Shown here in pieces: positions 1 to 12,558 of a stretch of 64,000 nucleotides of DNA (the stretch's first letter is position 1; every line of letters starts with the position of its first letter). Source of the stretch: Mesocentrotus franciscanus. Taxonomy: Eukaryota > Echinodermata > Echinoidea > Camarodonta > Strongylocentrotidae. The position numbers and the translations under genes were made by a program. The DNA lies in NCBI GenBank assembly GCA_037976565.1, contig CP137680.1:12635804-12699803 (forward strand). Direction: 5' to 3'. The notes under the pieces are model-generated. The model was given only the letters and a program-made list of their open reading frames with translations. It was not told the DNA's origin and ran no database searches.

Positions 1-815
1 TTTAAAGTGACTCGGTAACATTGTTGAAGGTTGATGAAAAAAATTGCATTATTTTTGTATAAAATGTTACTTATTATATTCCTTCTACTGTACTAACCCT
101 CTGACATGCAAAAAATCCTGAAAAAATTCCCAAACCACAAAGATATCTATGGTTTTCTTTGAAGGCGTCACTGGTCAACACCCTCTAACAGTGATTAACA
201 GTAAATTCTCCCAACCATTTTTGAATTTTTCCAACCGTTTTTTCCATGAAAAAAGACATAAAACAGGCCATTAAAAATCTTTCAACACCTAAATGTCTGG
301 AATGGTATATAGAGCCAATTTATTGCTTTGTGACGATTTACATTCACCTAAAATGTAATTAAATTTTGATAATATAGTTGCCTTAGTTGGGAGAATTAAG
401 GAATCGATCAGATCAGTTTTTCCCAATTTGTATCATTAATAATGGTCCGTTTTCACTCAAATTTTCAGATTATCTTTAATTGTACATCTAGCATTGAAGT
501 CACTACCTTAGTACCACTTTCTCTCATCTGAACAATGTTACCAAGTCCCTTTAAGTAAGAAACCAGGGAAACCGACGGTTTTTTTAAAGTCCTCTCCAAA
601 GAACTTGGAAATGATGATTAATGCCTTATTATAATTTCTCTTCTCTAAACTCTCATAATCAATCATTATAGATTTCTTGTCGAAAAAGATTATGCCATGT
701 AAATCTTTCAGTTTCATGCAATCGTTGCTCATTTATGTTTCGCTCCAAATCCCCAGTATAATATTGGAATCAAACTAACAAATATTTTCCTTCTCCCTCT
801 CCCTTTTATTTCCAG
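1..815. other. Non-coding DNA upstream of the first visible VEGF exon
   Basis: AT-rich sequence with no reading frame of credible composition on the + strand and no recognisable domain. It ends in a pyrimidine-rich tract and an AG at 814-815, which is the acceptor of the first visible exon of gene 1, so it is most likely an intron of that gene. No counterpart of gene 2's second coding exon is visible here. Confidence 0.6.
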
Positions 816-1042
816 TAAGCAGCGACAGTGCTTTCTTCGCCAAGTTAGAGGACGAGAATGCCCGGGTACAGTGTCAACCTCGCGATCGTGTGGTGGACTC
901 GTATGAGGAGCTGGGAATACCACGAGGCTATGGCGACTTCCTCTATCCGGAATGCATCGTAGTTCGTCGCTGCAAGCAGGGAGGATGCTGCGGGGACGAG
1001 CGGGAGTGCGTGCCGTCAAGAACTACCAATATCACTATGAAC
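816..1042 (+). CDS. Gene 1 exon with VEGF cystine-knot core
   Basis: The acceptor is AG at 814-815 and the donor GTAAGT at 1043. The exon begins with two bases finishing a split codon, so the preceding intron is phase 1, as at the equivalent place in gene 2. It encodes the first six knot cysteines: one near 872, then PEC, RRC, the CC pair and ECVP. A glycosylation sequon N-I-T lies four codons before the end. The spacing from the third cysteine to the CC pair is four residues, against two in vertebrate VEGF. Confidence 0.92.
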
Positions 1043-2098
1043 GTAAGTATTCCATCAGGTAGTCAGGGGCTTCGCAAGAGCATGTTACATCAAGGGGGAA
1101 GACTGAACAAATTTGTCGAAAAGTTTGCCGACATAAACTAAGTTACAAGGGATTTTAAGGGCTATACAGAAATCCTCATATTTACGAATTTACCGACAGA
1201 AATATTATGTGGGTATGTCCAGTAATGGATAAAAGGGGCACACCCCCCCCCCTTTAAAGCCATTCTGGCACAGCTTAGATATACACCCAAAAATGTACCC
1301 CCTTTTAAATCTTAGACTGAATAAGGGACCTGTAAATGCTTGTCCAATAGACCCCCTCCCCCAGTTTTTCAAAACTATGATTCGACCCTTGAGGGTTGAA
1401 GCACAACATTCCTCTCAACCCCTCCGGCGAATCTTCTTGTAATTTTCATCTCCTGTTCTTTCTTCCAACAGTTCTTAAAAACCAGGCTGCAAATTACCCG
1501 CGAGATCGTGCACGACTTGGAATGCGAGTGCCAGGACAAACCATCCTTCTGCCCCGAGCCGGTGGTCGACTGCCCGGACAACAAGGTGTGGTCCTACAGC
1601 GAGTGCACCTGCAAGTGTCGGAACAGGTGCCCCAAGCCTTTCCTGCAGGACGAGGATACGTGCGGATGTGATTGTCTCAGCCAGGACAGGAACTGCAAGA
1701 ACATCTACAGGGGAAGACGGAACGGAAAGCTGTCGCGAGAAGAATGCGAGTAAGTAAACCCTCTATACACGTTGTCTTTTATCCTTAACACGATCGCTTG
1801 GACTTTCAAGAAATAAACTCAAGGGAAATTTCGAAACGCTTTTGTACTGCCTATTAAGATATCTATAATTTCTGTTTAGACACACATTCTATTATAATGT
1901 GTGTCTAAACAGAAATTGCCTTCTTCACAATTCTGCACGTATTTATTTTTAAATATCTACCTTCAGATCTCTAATTCTAGTTCATTTTGCTTTCTTTCCT
2001 TCTCTAGTTGTGTTCGGAAAGGCCTGTGCGGTAAGCCACCTTGTATCAACGGAGGTTTCTCAATATCTGACTGTAAATGCATCAATTCAAACAGCTGA
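816..2098 (+). CDS. VEGF/PDGF-family growth factor, 3' part (gene 1; three exons)
   Basis: Secreted cystine-knot growth factor, seen here without its N-terminus. The coding exons are 816-1042, 1472-1749 and 2008-2098. They join in frame through a phase-0 and then a phase-2 intron, both GT-AG, and end in TGA at 2096-2098. The first exon holds the VEGF core: C-x26-C, then RRC-x4-CC and ECVP. The second gives the last knot cysteines (ECEC), followed by a cysteine-rich CTCKC...CGCDC segment like the C-terminal extensions of VEGF-C/D and insect PVFs. The third gives a final cysteine cluster. Family knowledge: such ligands act as disulfide-linked dimers on receptor tyrosine kinases of the VEGFR/PDGFR type. 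The 5' exons with signal peptide must lie before the window. A second homologue follows on the same strand. Which echinoderm VEGF orthology group it belongs to cannot be told from sequence reading. Confidence 0.9.
1472..1749 (+). CDS. Gene 1 exon with last knot cysteines and cysteine-rich tail
   Basis: The acceptor is AG at 1470-1471 after a pyrimidine tract and the donor GTAAGT at 1750. It reads from phase 0 and leaves two bases (phase 2). It encodes ECEC, the C-x-C that closes the knot, then CTCKC, RCPKPF, DTCGCDC and a basic YRGRRNGK stretch. RGRR fits the furin pattern R-x-[KR]-R. In gene 2 the same protein region is split between two exons (30432-30584 and 31756-31919). Confidence 0.92.
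1867..1917. repeat. Perfect 22-bp intronic hairpin
   Basis: Positions 1867-1888 and 1896-1917 are exact reverse complements around a 7-base loop (CTATTAT). The hairpin lies in the 258-bp intron between gene 1's last two coding exons. No similar copy was noticed elsewhere in the window. It could be a small inverted duplication or a structured RNA; nothing here decides. Confidence 0.9.
2008..2098 (+). CDS. Gene 1 terminal coding exon
   Basis: The acceptor is TCTCTAG ending at 2007. The first base completes an Asp codon with the previous exon. It encodes DCVRKGLCGKPPC, then DCKC, and ends with TGA at 2096-2098. This is a short final cysteine module. Gene 2 has a longer exon here and continues into an acidic tail that gene 1 lacks. 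Confidence 0.88.
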
Positions 2099-2965
2099 GA
2101 GAAGTTCCTGCCTCAACAAGATTCCTGAAGATATACCTTATACTCGTTAAAGGATTCGAACAGTTCATCTCGGTTTCAGAGATGCAAGGACTCTTACTAT
2201 TTATTCTGAAACGTGGTACGATGTTAAAAACAAGGAGGACAATGCTTGCAAAACTTGAAATAATGCAGCACAATGAAGTTTTTCGAGAAAAGTGTAAAAC
2301 GGAGTAGAACAGAGACTAACGAGCGCTGTTATATGCTTTCCGGATGAACGACTACTGTCCTGTTTGGGCCGTAAGTGGCGTACTCTCCAAAAATCAGACG
2401 GAGAAGAGAGGAGAGCAAGGGCTACGAGCACACGGAATTGAATAATTTGTGTTTCGCGGTGCTTCTCTTTTTGGATCACACGACGTTACGCCACTGCGTG
2501 CTTCTCACTTAGGAAGTAGTGATTGACTGATGGTCATACCAAATATGAATATTTGAAGCTTCGTGATCAACTTATATACTAAAAAAATAATCATGAGGTT
2601 TGTTTTTATATCAATGTATTCAATTTCAATTCTTGATTCGCTGCCGTGTATTAAAAAATAAAGAGATCTGGTGTATGTAATTTTTTACATATTAAAACAG
2701 AATGATGTACATATTTAGGTAAATGTATCTAATATTATTAAATATACTATTTAATCACCTTTTACAAACAATTATAATGTCCATATTGAGCGCATAGCAA
2801 CTACTATCGTACATAGCTGTCGTAATGTCAGTATTTTGAAATGTATAGCATCTCTTAGCCTTGTAATTGTATGAGTAGAGGGCTTGGTGAGATTTCAAAT
2901 TTGAAATTTAGACAGAAATATCTTAATCGTTGACATGTAATAAAGTGTTGATAAATTTAAGAAAA
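2099..2965 (+). other. Likely 3' UTR of gene 1 with poly(A) signals
   Basis: No coding sequence follows the stop at 2098. Two AATAAA hexamers lie at 2657-2662 and 2939-2944, giving candidate 3' UTRs of roughly 0.6 and 0.85 kb. Cleavage sites cannot be fixed from sequence alone. Confidence 0.5.
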
Positions 2966-4918
2966 AAATAAATTGATATGTAAATGTCCATGTGTATGAT
3001 AACGAAATGTTAAATTATCAGAAAATTTGCTATCATTTGATATAATTTCCCTGTTATGACTGTGAGACTATGAAATTGTCAACAATAATATTATTCGTTT
3101 TCATTAATGTACAGAATAAAACAAACGAATATTTAATCTGTACATTTATGTAACTTAAGTTGACCATGGTCTAATTTCTTCTTGTTTTTTTCATCGATAT
3201 CAAAAACTCTTTGGCTATATAAAGCATAAAACTTCAATAGTTTTCATTCGCTATTGGACGTTAGCTCGGTTCGTTTTTGGTGAACACCAAAACTTATGTA
3301 ATAATCATGTTCAAATATGGGTGCTATATAAAATGTATATAAACACTACCAGTTTTATTCTTATCATGTATATTATGGGTCTATTTATGATATTTTCATT
3401 TTTATCTACAGTCTTTAACCGTTTTCTTGAAGTATAGATGGAGCGGTTGAAATGCCATTAAGTGACAGAATAATCAAAATAATAGAACTTTTTAGGATAC
3501 ACTCATATTAATTGTTTGCAATAAGTTAAATCAATTTAAGAATAGCCATACTGCGGATAGTTATAAACCAACATCACATTAGTATTTGAAATCAGATAAT
3601 AATCATTGAATAGTGCTTCATTTCATGTTAATGTTTTGTATAGGAGATCATGATGATAGTTTAAACATAGTTTGATCATTTTAATTTCATCAAGTCCTTT
3701 TTTTGGGGGGGGGGCCTCGATTAATATTTTTGGTCTTGAGTTTTACAATCTTATTCTTCTCAGAATACTGATGACCTGTTGGCATCAAAATGCTGCAGAC
3801 TATTTTTTATTTAATTCGTTTATTGCTATTCTAAAATAATAAAAAAACTGATGTGAATATTTTGGTCATAATAATTATTTTAGGTAAACGGATGTGAGTA
3901 TATATTAACCGTTATGCATATTGGTCTATTGAATATACAGTGTTAATGATGATGAGAAATATTGTATTTAGTACTTCGACAATTGCACCTGTATTGAAGT
4001 CTCAAGGCATTTTATTTTTGTATGCTTCTATTGCCCAAATCGTTCTAGAATAATACCAATTTATTTTTCTTTTTAGGGGGAGTGGCAGGATCGATAGGTG
4101 GTTTAAGACCCTTTATGAATATGACAAAAATATTTCAAAAGTACTTTAGGCCATAAATGTGAAGCCGTTAACAGTAATTTCATTTTTGTGAGCTTATCAA
4201 TATCTCACGTATATAAATCATGCTATTTCGAATCATTAGATAGAAAGAGATATCTTTGATTCATTCGAAGTAGCAAAGCATGTGCTTTCGAGTATGTGTA
4301 AATATTATGATTTAATCTTTTTTGTTAAGGGTCTCTTGCATCAGCTTGATATACAATCATCTATCAGTATGTGCTGGAATGATTGGTCATAACAGATTTT
4401 ATTCTAGTCCCCCACATCTAGGAACTATTTACTCAAAGGCATTATAAAACTAATAATGACTACTACAAATCATTTTCAAACATCGAAGTCCGATTTTCTA
4501 CGACGGATACCTGGATCTTGAAATACGATCCGAAATCAGATAAATACCCCTTTTCTTATTTTCATCATTCCAATTCCCTTGTAGACACTAACTTGTAACT
4601 CGTCTAACCTAAATTCCCAACATTCCAACAAAGATACCACTCTTGAAGGCAAGTGCCACATAACTCATAACAAACTTGACAACTTATCACTCAACAAAGT
4701 GTAGTAATATCTGAAATACATCTCCTCATAAAACCCCCTTTTAAAACGTCTTATCAACATTTTTATATTCTGCATGAAGTTTTAAAATAAACGTAGATGA
4801 ATTGTTTGTACACAGTCATATTTCATTTCCCGTTCGGACCTTTTTATGCTGCACATATACAATCTATACTCAAGTCCTCCTATACAGGGGCTGGTTGCTC
4901 TCTGAAAGATACAGAGAT
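2966..4918. other. Intergenic, no gene seen
   Basis: AT-rich sequence downstream of gene 1 with no supportable reading frame or RNA gene. A T7 run followed by G10 lies at 3698-3714. Confidence 0.5.
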
Positions 4919-4920
4919 TA

Positions 4921-5835
4921 GGGGCATTTACACTGTCATCCAAATACGCCAAAAAATGCCAAACCGGAGCCTGACTGCGATGTTTACCAAGGCAACAACG
5001 CTTTACCGGCAAACACGCCAAGCCCGAAACATTCCAAAACGAAGTGTGATCTTTTGGCATATTTTGGCGTATTTCGCAAGTATAAACGCTCGCTCTTGTA
5101 AAATCGCGATTTTAGGTCACGTGACTTTATGAGCGTGGCTCGCTTTCGTCCTTGAAGCCTATTTGCACAAAGTAAACAACTTGTTTACGCTGAACCGCTA
5201 CGAAAGAGTCTCGGCTAAACTGTAAAATCTCGCTTTAGAAACCACCAAATGAAATGATTAAAATGTCAAATGGAAGAAGAAGAGTTGTTCTAACTCATAA
5301 ATATTGCAAATAGTTGTCAAACCCTGTTTTAATATGCGAAAACTGAGCGAAACAAAGCGCAATCTTTTGTATTATTTTATCTGAAAATATTTCAGTATTT
5401 TTCATATTTTCCGTCATTACACCAGATCGATACTTTCGTACGTGATAAATCAAAGTATATCAAAGCTCTCTTCCAAATATCTTCTCATAATTCTATGTCC
5501 CACGGTTGTTTCGGGAATATATCGAAGGCAATGTCATCAACGAACCCATGGCGAAACATTCACGGAAGCGTATGTAGTCCCATATGTAGAGGTACGTGCG
5601 GTAACATGTAGTCCATGTAGTCACACGTACCGTTATACGTGCATGACTGTTGTGCTGGACTCGCTGTGTATGGATCGAGCATTTTGTATTGGCAAGACCG
5701 CGCATGCGCATTACCAACCAAAACACGCCAAAAGATCGCTGAGCAACTCAGTCGGTGATGTTTCGGCACAATGTAAACGGGTGCACGAAAAATCGCGATT
5801 TTTCAAAATGAGGTATTTGACAGTATAAATGCGCC
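4921..5835. mobile_element. 915-bp TIR DNA element flanked by TA
   Basis: The ends are inverted repeats: GGGGCATTTACACTGTC at the left against GGCGCATTTATACTGTC read from the right. The dinucleotide TA lies directly outside both ends (4919-4920 and 5836-5837), as expected for Tc1/mariner-type or similar insertion. The interior has further inverted material, such as CGCCAAAA-type motifs near both ends and AATCGCGATT palindromes. No transposase is encoded, so it is non-autonomous. Confidence 0.7.
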
Positions 5836-6861
5836 TATTGATGAAATCTTATAATTCTCCGCTTGTGGTTATCTGGACTCAAAACGGTTCCAACGTTCAC
5901 TGACACCAGAAACATATATAATCTTTTAAAATTGGAGATATTGACCCGTTTTAGTTAAAGTCCCTGTAAAAAGGAAGAAAAAAGAGTTAACTATGGGGAT
6001 GATTGACTGGTTCAAGTTTTACTGTTTTTTGTGTGGGATAGTTGATAGGATGATAATTATAGAGAAGGCTTTGAAATAAGCTCACATTGCGATAGTTCGG
6101 GTCAAGAAATATAATTAAAAAAGAGGAAAAATTGTTTTTTTTTAGATGACATGAGTGTCTTGATAGATCAAGTTTGGTGATTATACTTCATCCTTTGCTT
6201 CCGATACGTGAGCTAATTAATGATTATCAGTACTGTATGCATGTTGATTCAATATTTAGAGTCTGTTAGTGTATTCTTATTGTCTATTTTCATACAAGAC
6301 GTCATGAAATGATGTTAATCTTTTATCTAATCATGTACTTAAATCGAAAAGGATATACTGTGTTGGTCCTTTCAATGCGTTTTAACCCAGGCTGCAAAAG
6401 AAGAAGCTAAGTTGGATGAGCTATACAAGTTTAGTTTTCGAGCAATTTATTATACATATATATTTTTTGAAAATTACTATAACTGGACAAAAAAATTGTT
6501 TCCGTTTTACTGGGCATTTATGCATATCTATAGGTGAATACAATCCACAATTGAAACAAAATGTATTTTTTATTCAGTTGGTATAGTCCGTAGTCCCATT
6601 TTCATTGTTTATTCATTATAAATCAAAATAAAATACAGGTCTATGTTTCCTAATAACCCCGTCATGCATGGCGTGTAAACAATATTGTCACAGTACAAAG
6701 GTGCGCTTCGTGGTGAAATAAATATTTTAAGTCAGTAATGATAATTGTTTTCGTTTGTATTTTGTGAAGAACGCGAGTTTCTCTCGTAATATCACAATTC
6801 TAAAAGGAGTCTAAAATTGTTCTTTTAAAAATGTGATAGAACGCTCTTTATTAAATATGAG

Positions 6862-7183
6862 ATAGTTAAAGAAGAAAGAGAGGGGAAAAGATTTAAACAG
6901 AGAGGGAGACAGAGGAAAAGGAAAGAGTGCTCATTGACAAAAGAAAAGCAAACTCAAAGAAGGAAACAAGAGAAAAACAAAAGTGTCTATGAGGGGGAGA
7001 GAGATAGAGGAAAGAGAGAGAAGGGTATAAATGGGGCAAAGGGGGAGAGGAGAGGGGGGCAAAGGGGAGGGGGAGAGAGAGGGGGAGAGAAGGGGGAGGA
7101 GAGAGAGAGAGAGAGAGAAATATAGAAGAGAGAGCGAAGGGTGGAAATGGGGCAATAGAGGGGAAGAGTGAGAGAAAGGGGAA

Positions 7184-7218
<35 letters not shown>

Positions 7219-7262
7219 TGGAAGAGATATACATGTATATAGAGAGAGGGAGTAAGTGAACT
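6862..7262. repeat. GA-rich low-complexity tract
   Basis: About 400 bp of purine-rich sequence on the + strand, with (GA)n cores near 7100-7120 and 7187-7214. All long reading frames across it are low-complexity artefacts. Confidence 0.9.
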
Positions 7263-8681
7263 GTACAGAGACACATAGAGGGGTCGGAGAATGGGAACAA
7301 AAAACGAGGAGAGAATGTTCTTAATATTACAGTATATATAGATATGACTATCAGACAATATAAATATCATTGGCCAAGTATATAGAGGGTATTTTAAATC
7401 GATAAGATTTGGTATTATGATGGAAGTGTCTCATAGTTAGTATGCACATTTTTTCACACACACAAGTACACCATGTATAACCTTGTTACCATAGCAACAA
7501 ATGAACAGAAATCTTGGAATGGGTTCTCTCTATTTGTCGGATACGAATCATATACCGTGTATACTGATTACGATAATTTTGAATCAGTGAATGCCCATTT
7601 TAGACAGAATTAACGCCACACTGTACAATTTTGTTTGGACAACAAGACAACATGGAAGAGATGCTTTAAAAACCGTACAACCTTAAACAAAGCTATATGT
7701 TTTTTTTTAAATGGCAATTGTAACCTAGATATAAAGTCCTGTAAACTATTTAGCCTTAGATGACCGGTTTAGATTTGACCTATTATTTCCGTTTCGTTAT
7801 CATAAAAGCGTGTGGCCACAATAGGTATAAAAGAAATAAAAATGATGAATTCTCCGGACAGTTGGCCTTGACTTTATTGTTAATTATTATTCTTGCAAAC
7901 TTTAATGGGTGACCAATCTATTGAAATCGTGAATAGAGGGAAGAGGGTATCGTTGTGATAGAGTTGTTTGTGATTTTGTAAACGCACGTAAACAGAATCC
8001 AGATAGTTTGATTTGCAATATACAGTTCAATGGCGTATCGATGGTGAGGTGGGATCGATGGACACCCCTCCATACGCTTGAAGGCCGCATTGAATCAATA
8101 AGCAAGCGGGGCAGCAAGGATGGCAGTCCCAGATATATTCCACTTCTCACTGAAAAGGGGCACTTTTTTCTAAAGGGGGCTCGATCCTAACCCTACCAGC
8201 AATGCCTGCGACTGGGACTTGCATTACTGTTATTACCATGATTTTAAGTTTGACACATAAGATCCATGTTTGTTTTCAGGTGTATGATACTAAAGCAACA
8301 AAAAATACTATTGGGAAGATTTTTTTTTTTTGGGGGGGGGCGATGGCTTGCCGTGCCCCTATATGATTACTCCAACGCCCTATGCCTTTGTCTCCCTTGA
8401 AAAAAATGCTTGTTAGAACTATTCAGAAAGTTTGAACTCCTGAAAGTTCGGTTTTTTAAAGTAATAAAAAGCCATTGGCTTGAACTTGAGAAAAAACAAA
8501 CAATTTGTAGAACTTTACAAGGACATCACTGTTAGATATATGAAAGGTCACTTCCTATGAATCTGAACTGTCATAATTATAACAGAGCATGAATTGGGAA
8601 TTAAAATACGTTTGTTGTTTTGCTTGGGTTGTTTGAAAATGTACATTTTAGTAGCTTAGACAGGCAAATTGATTTGGTTAA
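7263..8681. other. Intergenic, no gene seen
   Basis: No supportable gene. A T12 run followed by G9 lies at 8320-8340. Confidence 0.45.
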
Positions 8682-9211
8682 AGATACTATGTCCCTTTTG
8701 CAGCCAACATCAAATTCTGTAGAACTTTGCAGGAATTATGAATATGTCATGTATGTCCTATCTGTAAAATTTAAACGTTAGCAGTGTCCTAATATTCAAA
8801 TTATGCAAGGAAACCCGTTTACTTGCTAGACTTCACTGTCAGACACTATTGAGTGACTGACTGGCTTTTTCATCTTTGGTAATAACATACATAAAATGAG
8901 CTGTAAAGGGTACATGAGCATTTGTCTACATCAATAACCCACTTCTTGTAATGGCCAAAATTAAACTGATTGAATCTTTGCGCAGCATAAAACGTACGAC
9001 CATTCGGTACAATGGTCTGAAAAATCAGACTATTACTTACTGGCTCTATAGCTCCTAAGTCGATTCGACAACTAATAGTCGTTATTTTTCCACTTAAAGA
9101 CATTTTCAAGCCCCCTTTTTTTTAGGGAAGTTCTAAATTAGTATTGTCTTTCAAATGCCGTTGGAATTTAACCATTTCATTTTTTTGGCCTGCAAATGGG
9201 ACATAGTACCT
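8682..9211. mobile_element. 530-bp TTAA-flanked MITE, family A
   Basis: TTAA lies at both edges (8678-8681 and 9212-9215). The terminal inverted repeats read AGATACTATGTCCCTTTTGC from the left and AGGTACTATGTCCCATTTGC from the right. A TTAA target duplication is the hallmark of piggyBac-type insertion. No transposase frame is present, so it is probably non-autonomous. Confidence 0.75.
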
Positions 9212-9215
9212 TTAA

Positions 9216-10807
9216 AACTGATTTTTTTTTTTCACTATCAAAATGGTTCTTCCTAATCATTTTATTTAAAGAAGCAAATTGAATAGTGAAGCGGGACGCT
9301 TCGTGTCTGTAAATCGTATGTGTGCTTCAAACAGCACCCCCGAGTGTTGTTTTTCATCTTTTTAAGAATAATTCATTTGCAATATGTTTTGCAAATATAT
9401 ATTTCTGGCACATTGCTAGATCAAATAAGTGCCGGAATTTGTATAGAAGATTGATAACTAGCCTTATGTATTGTAGTGCATCTACAAGTTGTGTGGAAAT
9501 GCTTGTTGATACATCTAAGTACAACTGACTAATTAGTAACATGTTTTTACATGGACCGGTGACGTGTGGTTGGAGATCATTGCGTACGAATTCATTTTGT
9601 TTTGAAAACAAGCAAATTAACTCAGCTCTAACTGCATGCGGTGAAGTCAGTCTTAGAAAGGGTTTTGAGCCCTATCAAAAACATTTATTTCATTGTAATA
9701 AGGTGCATTCATCTTTTCATTGACGCCAAGTATTTTGAAATGGCCTGCTTGAAGATAATACTTCACATTATACTTTGTACTTTTTTTTCAGATCAAAGCG
9801 TAGACGTTATGAAGGTCAATCACCTTTCTTTGACTTGACAAACTACGAAATATTCTACAAGAAAATGCCTTGTCTTTTAGACTTAATTGAATTTCCAGGT
9901 TGATCAATTGGGGAAAATGTTGAACCCCTTTCAGAATGGGGCCTTCAGTTTAGATGTATGTTCAGTGCCAGCACAGTGTTAAGATGACGTAACCTACTCA
10001 CCCCTTCCCTCATTTTGAAAGTCCAGACGAAGGCCACTTTGTGCAATTTTGAACAAAATATTAGGCACAAATAGTATTGATGGAAGGATTGCTTTGTGCA
10101 GCATATTAGCTGTGCAAAATTACACGTTTCCAGTCTTGATGAGCTCCATGACAACCCTTTTAACACCGGCATAGATTGATCTTGCACTGGAAACAATTAA
10201 ATAATCTTAAAAACTGTATATAATTATATCCCGTGATGAATACAATGTGACAGAGAGGGATTATGTGTGTGACAAGATATAAACAGTTGAATACGTAATG
10301 CGTTGATTCAGTCGACTGGAACATTCTGCTGTCAGCCCCCTCTCCGGGCCCAGTTAGGACTCATTATGCTAATAATCAAGTGATGTGGATACGCCAATCA
10401 TATTATGGAAATTATATAATTAAATAGCCTGGTAGAATATACTTGCCTAATGTCTACTCACTTTGTGTAGAAAATCCTTATTGTTCTGTAAAATACTCAG
10501 TATGTCTCGTGTGTTTTGTCTTAAATCTATGCATATAATAGAAGTAATTCCTTTACAGAAGTTGTGTGTTTTGTGAACTCAAGATCAATGCTGAAGATGT
10601 CATGCAGCGGTCAATGACAAAGAGAATCCTGGAAATTGTGCGAATCAGACGGCAAATTCCCCGTTCCACGCAAAGATTCTAATTCATGGTCGTCAACATT
10701 AATTGAATTTCCAGTCACCTTATTAACATGAACATTTTGAAACATTGCCAAAATTTTGATCCGTCAATATCATGTCAGAGCAGTCTCTCAGATGATGTTT
10801 GCTTTGA
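9216..10807. other. Intergenic, no gene seen
   Basis: No credible reading frame, RNA gene or repeat structure noticed. Confidence 0.4.
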
Positions 10808-10809
10808 GT

Positions 10810-11390
10810 GCGCCAGGACAACTACCTCGGGACGACTTCGACCTGGAAATCATCCTCTAGGACATTTTTTTTTACTATATAGCACTGAATGACAGTAATT
10901 CAAAATTACGAACAATACTTTGTCCGAGTCGCCTGTGGTCCGAGGGACTTTAGGACAACTTAACCCTGATCCAATAGCTCCCGACAACTACCCACGACCC
11001 ACTATCCCCATGGACATTACTCCCGAACAGCTACCCCTAGAGGCCTAGACAACTATCCCCTAATCCACTTCATACACCAATAGTTCTTTTACACGTTCAT
11101 TAACATCTTGACATTACAATTCGACGAAGTTGTCTCAGAGTAATGGGGCAAGTTTATATCAAAAGTTGCTTGGTGGTTATTGTCTAAAGGTGTTAGTTGT
11201 ACGAGGATGATATTCTATATACGGTAGTTGTCCTGATACGGGTGGGGTAGTTGTTTTGGGATTCGAAATCGTCCGAGTGGTAATTGTCTAAGATTGTCAC
11301 GGTAATTGTCCGAGTAGTAGTTGTCCGGATGATAATTGTCCTAGGGCATGTCCGAGGAATGGACCCCCCCCCCGGGCGTTGTCCTATAAT
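10810..11390. mobile_element. Foldback-like element with inverted minisatellite arms
   Basis: The left arm (about 10810-11060) repeats units of the form GGACAACTACC in degenerate tandem. The right arm (about 11170-11345) repeats the complement, GGTAGTTGTCC and GGTAATTGTCC, every 14-16 bases. The middle is AT-rich. Arms made of tandem units in opposite orientation are typical of foldback elements. The edges and any target duplication are unclear. Confidence 0.6.
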
Positions 11391-11573
11391 TATTCGTTTA
11401 AAGCTTTTGCACAGCGCTGCAGGGTAGTGTTGTCATAGCTATTCTGATAATTTCACATATAATAGTTTCAATAAAAACTGATTGTCAGTAGTTTCGGTCA
11501 GCGTCTATTTCTGGCTTTGTCCGCTGACGGTTTCCAATCCTGAGCGGCTCGGATATGACACAACATGCATAAT

Positions 11574-12045
11574 CAATGGCGTAGCGTGAGTCCATTTATA
11601 AAAGGGGCGCTGCCTCTCACGGAGGGGGTGGGGGCTACAGGTCTGTCTTAAGTTAAAATGGGAGAGATTTATAGAGGGTGTGGGAGAGTAGTTCTCCCAC
11701 CCTAACTAATTTGTTTTAATGTAATATATTTTTAATTTTTTTATCTGGTTGATTAATATAAAGTTGATTAATAAAAGACAAAGAGGTACATATACATGTA
11801 CAGTACATATCTTTACTAAAAAAAGTCTTATAAAGTGGAAAATATGATTGTCAACGCCTTTCGGCAAGGCACATTAAGAACAAAATTTGGGTCAAAGATA
11901 TTGGGTTATTTCAGGTTGCAATCTCCTCACCGTTTTCTACATCATTTCATTCTTTACCCCCCTCTCTCTCTCTGTTCTGTTCCATTTTTACCTTTCGATG
12001 GGGCGGGGGCACGCCCAGCGCTTCCCTCTTATGGCTACGCCGTTG
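11574..12045. mobile_element. 472-bp hAT-like MITE with 8-bp target duplication
   Basis: The ends are CAATGGCGTAGC and GCTACGCCGTTG, which are inverted repeats of the CAGTGGCGTAGC type. The flanking 8-mers are TGCATAAT (11566-11573) and TGCATGAT (12046-12053), one mismatch apart. An 8-bp duplication with CA..TG ends fits the hAT superfamily. No transposase is encoded. Confidence 0.75.
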
Positions 12046-12558
12046 TGCATGATGAAGAAACACTTGCAGAAAGGCCAACGACCTTTCACTCATTTCAGGA
12101 ATGATGTCATACGCATCCTGAAGGCTACACTGTCTAGAAACCTTGTGATTAACTGTTCCTCTTTATTTCCTCAGAAACTGTCAATTCTCATTCAGATGGA
12201 CTCAATCACTCGCATTATCATGTCTATCTTCGTATCAACGTCATGAGCAACAGCTTTCTGGTTTTAACAATTATCCGCCTTTAGGAATAATGGGGTGCAT
12301 AAGCTCCATGTGGGCCACCCATGTTATGAACTACTCTTGTAATTTCCGATTGTCTGATGCAAGAATCCAAAAAAAAATAGCATAGAAATTTGGGAATTTG
12401 CAATTAGATGATTTTTTTTTTCAGTGTTGGATAAACTTTTTTTTTTTAAAGAAACTTTGTTTTGTTTTAAAATATGATATATACCTCGTAAGTAATACTC
12501 TTGTTTTGTCAGTCTAACCCCCACCCTTCCGTCGGTCTCCCCATATTCCTCGCCCCCT

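Noticed and set aside
6893..7370. Several long frames on both strands
   Set aside because: They translate GA-rich repeat sequence into Ser/Leu/Pro or Arg/Glu low complexity; no domain or splice context.
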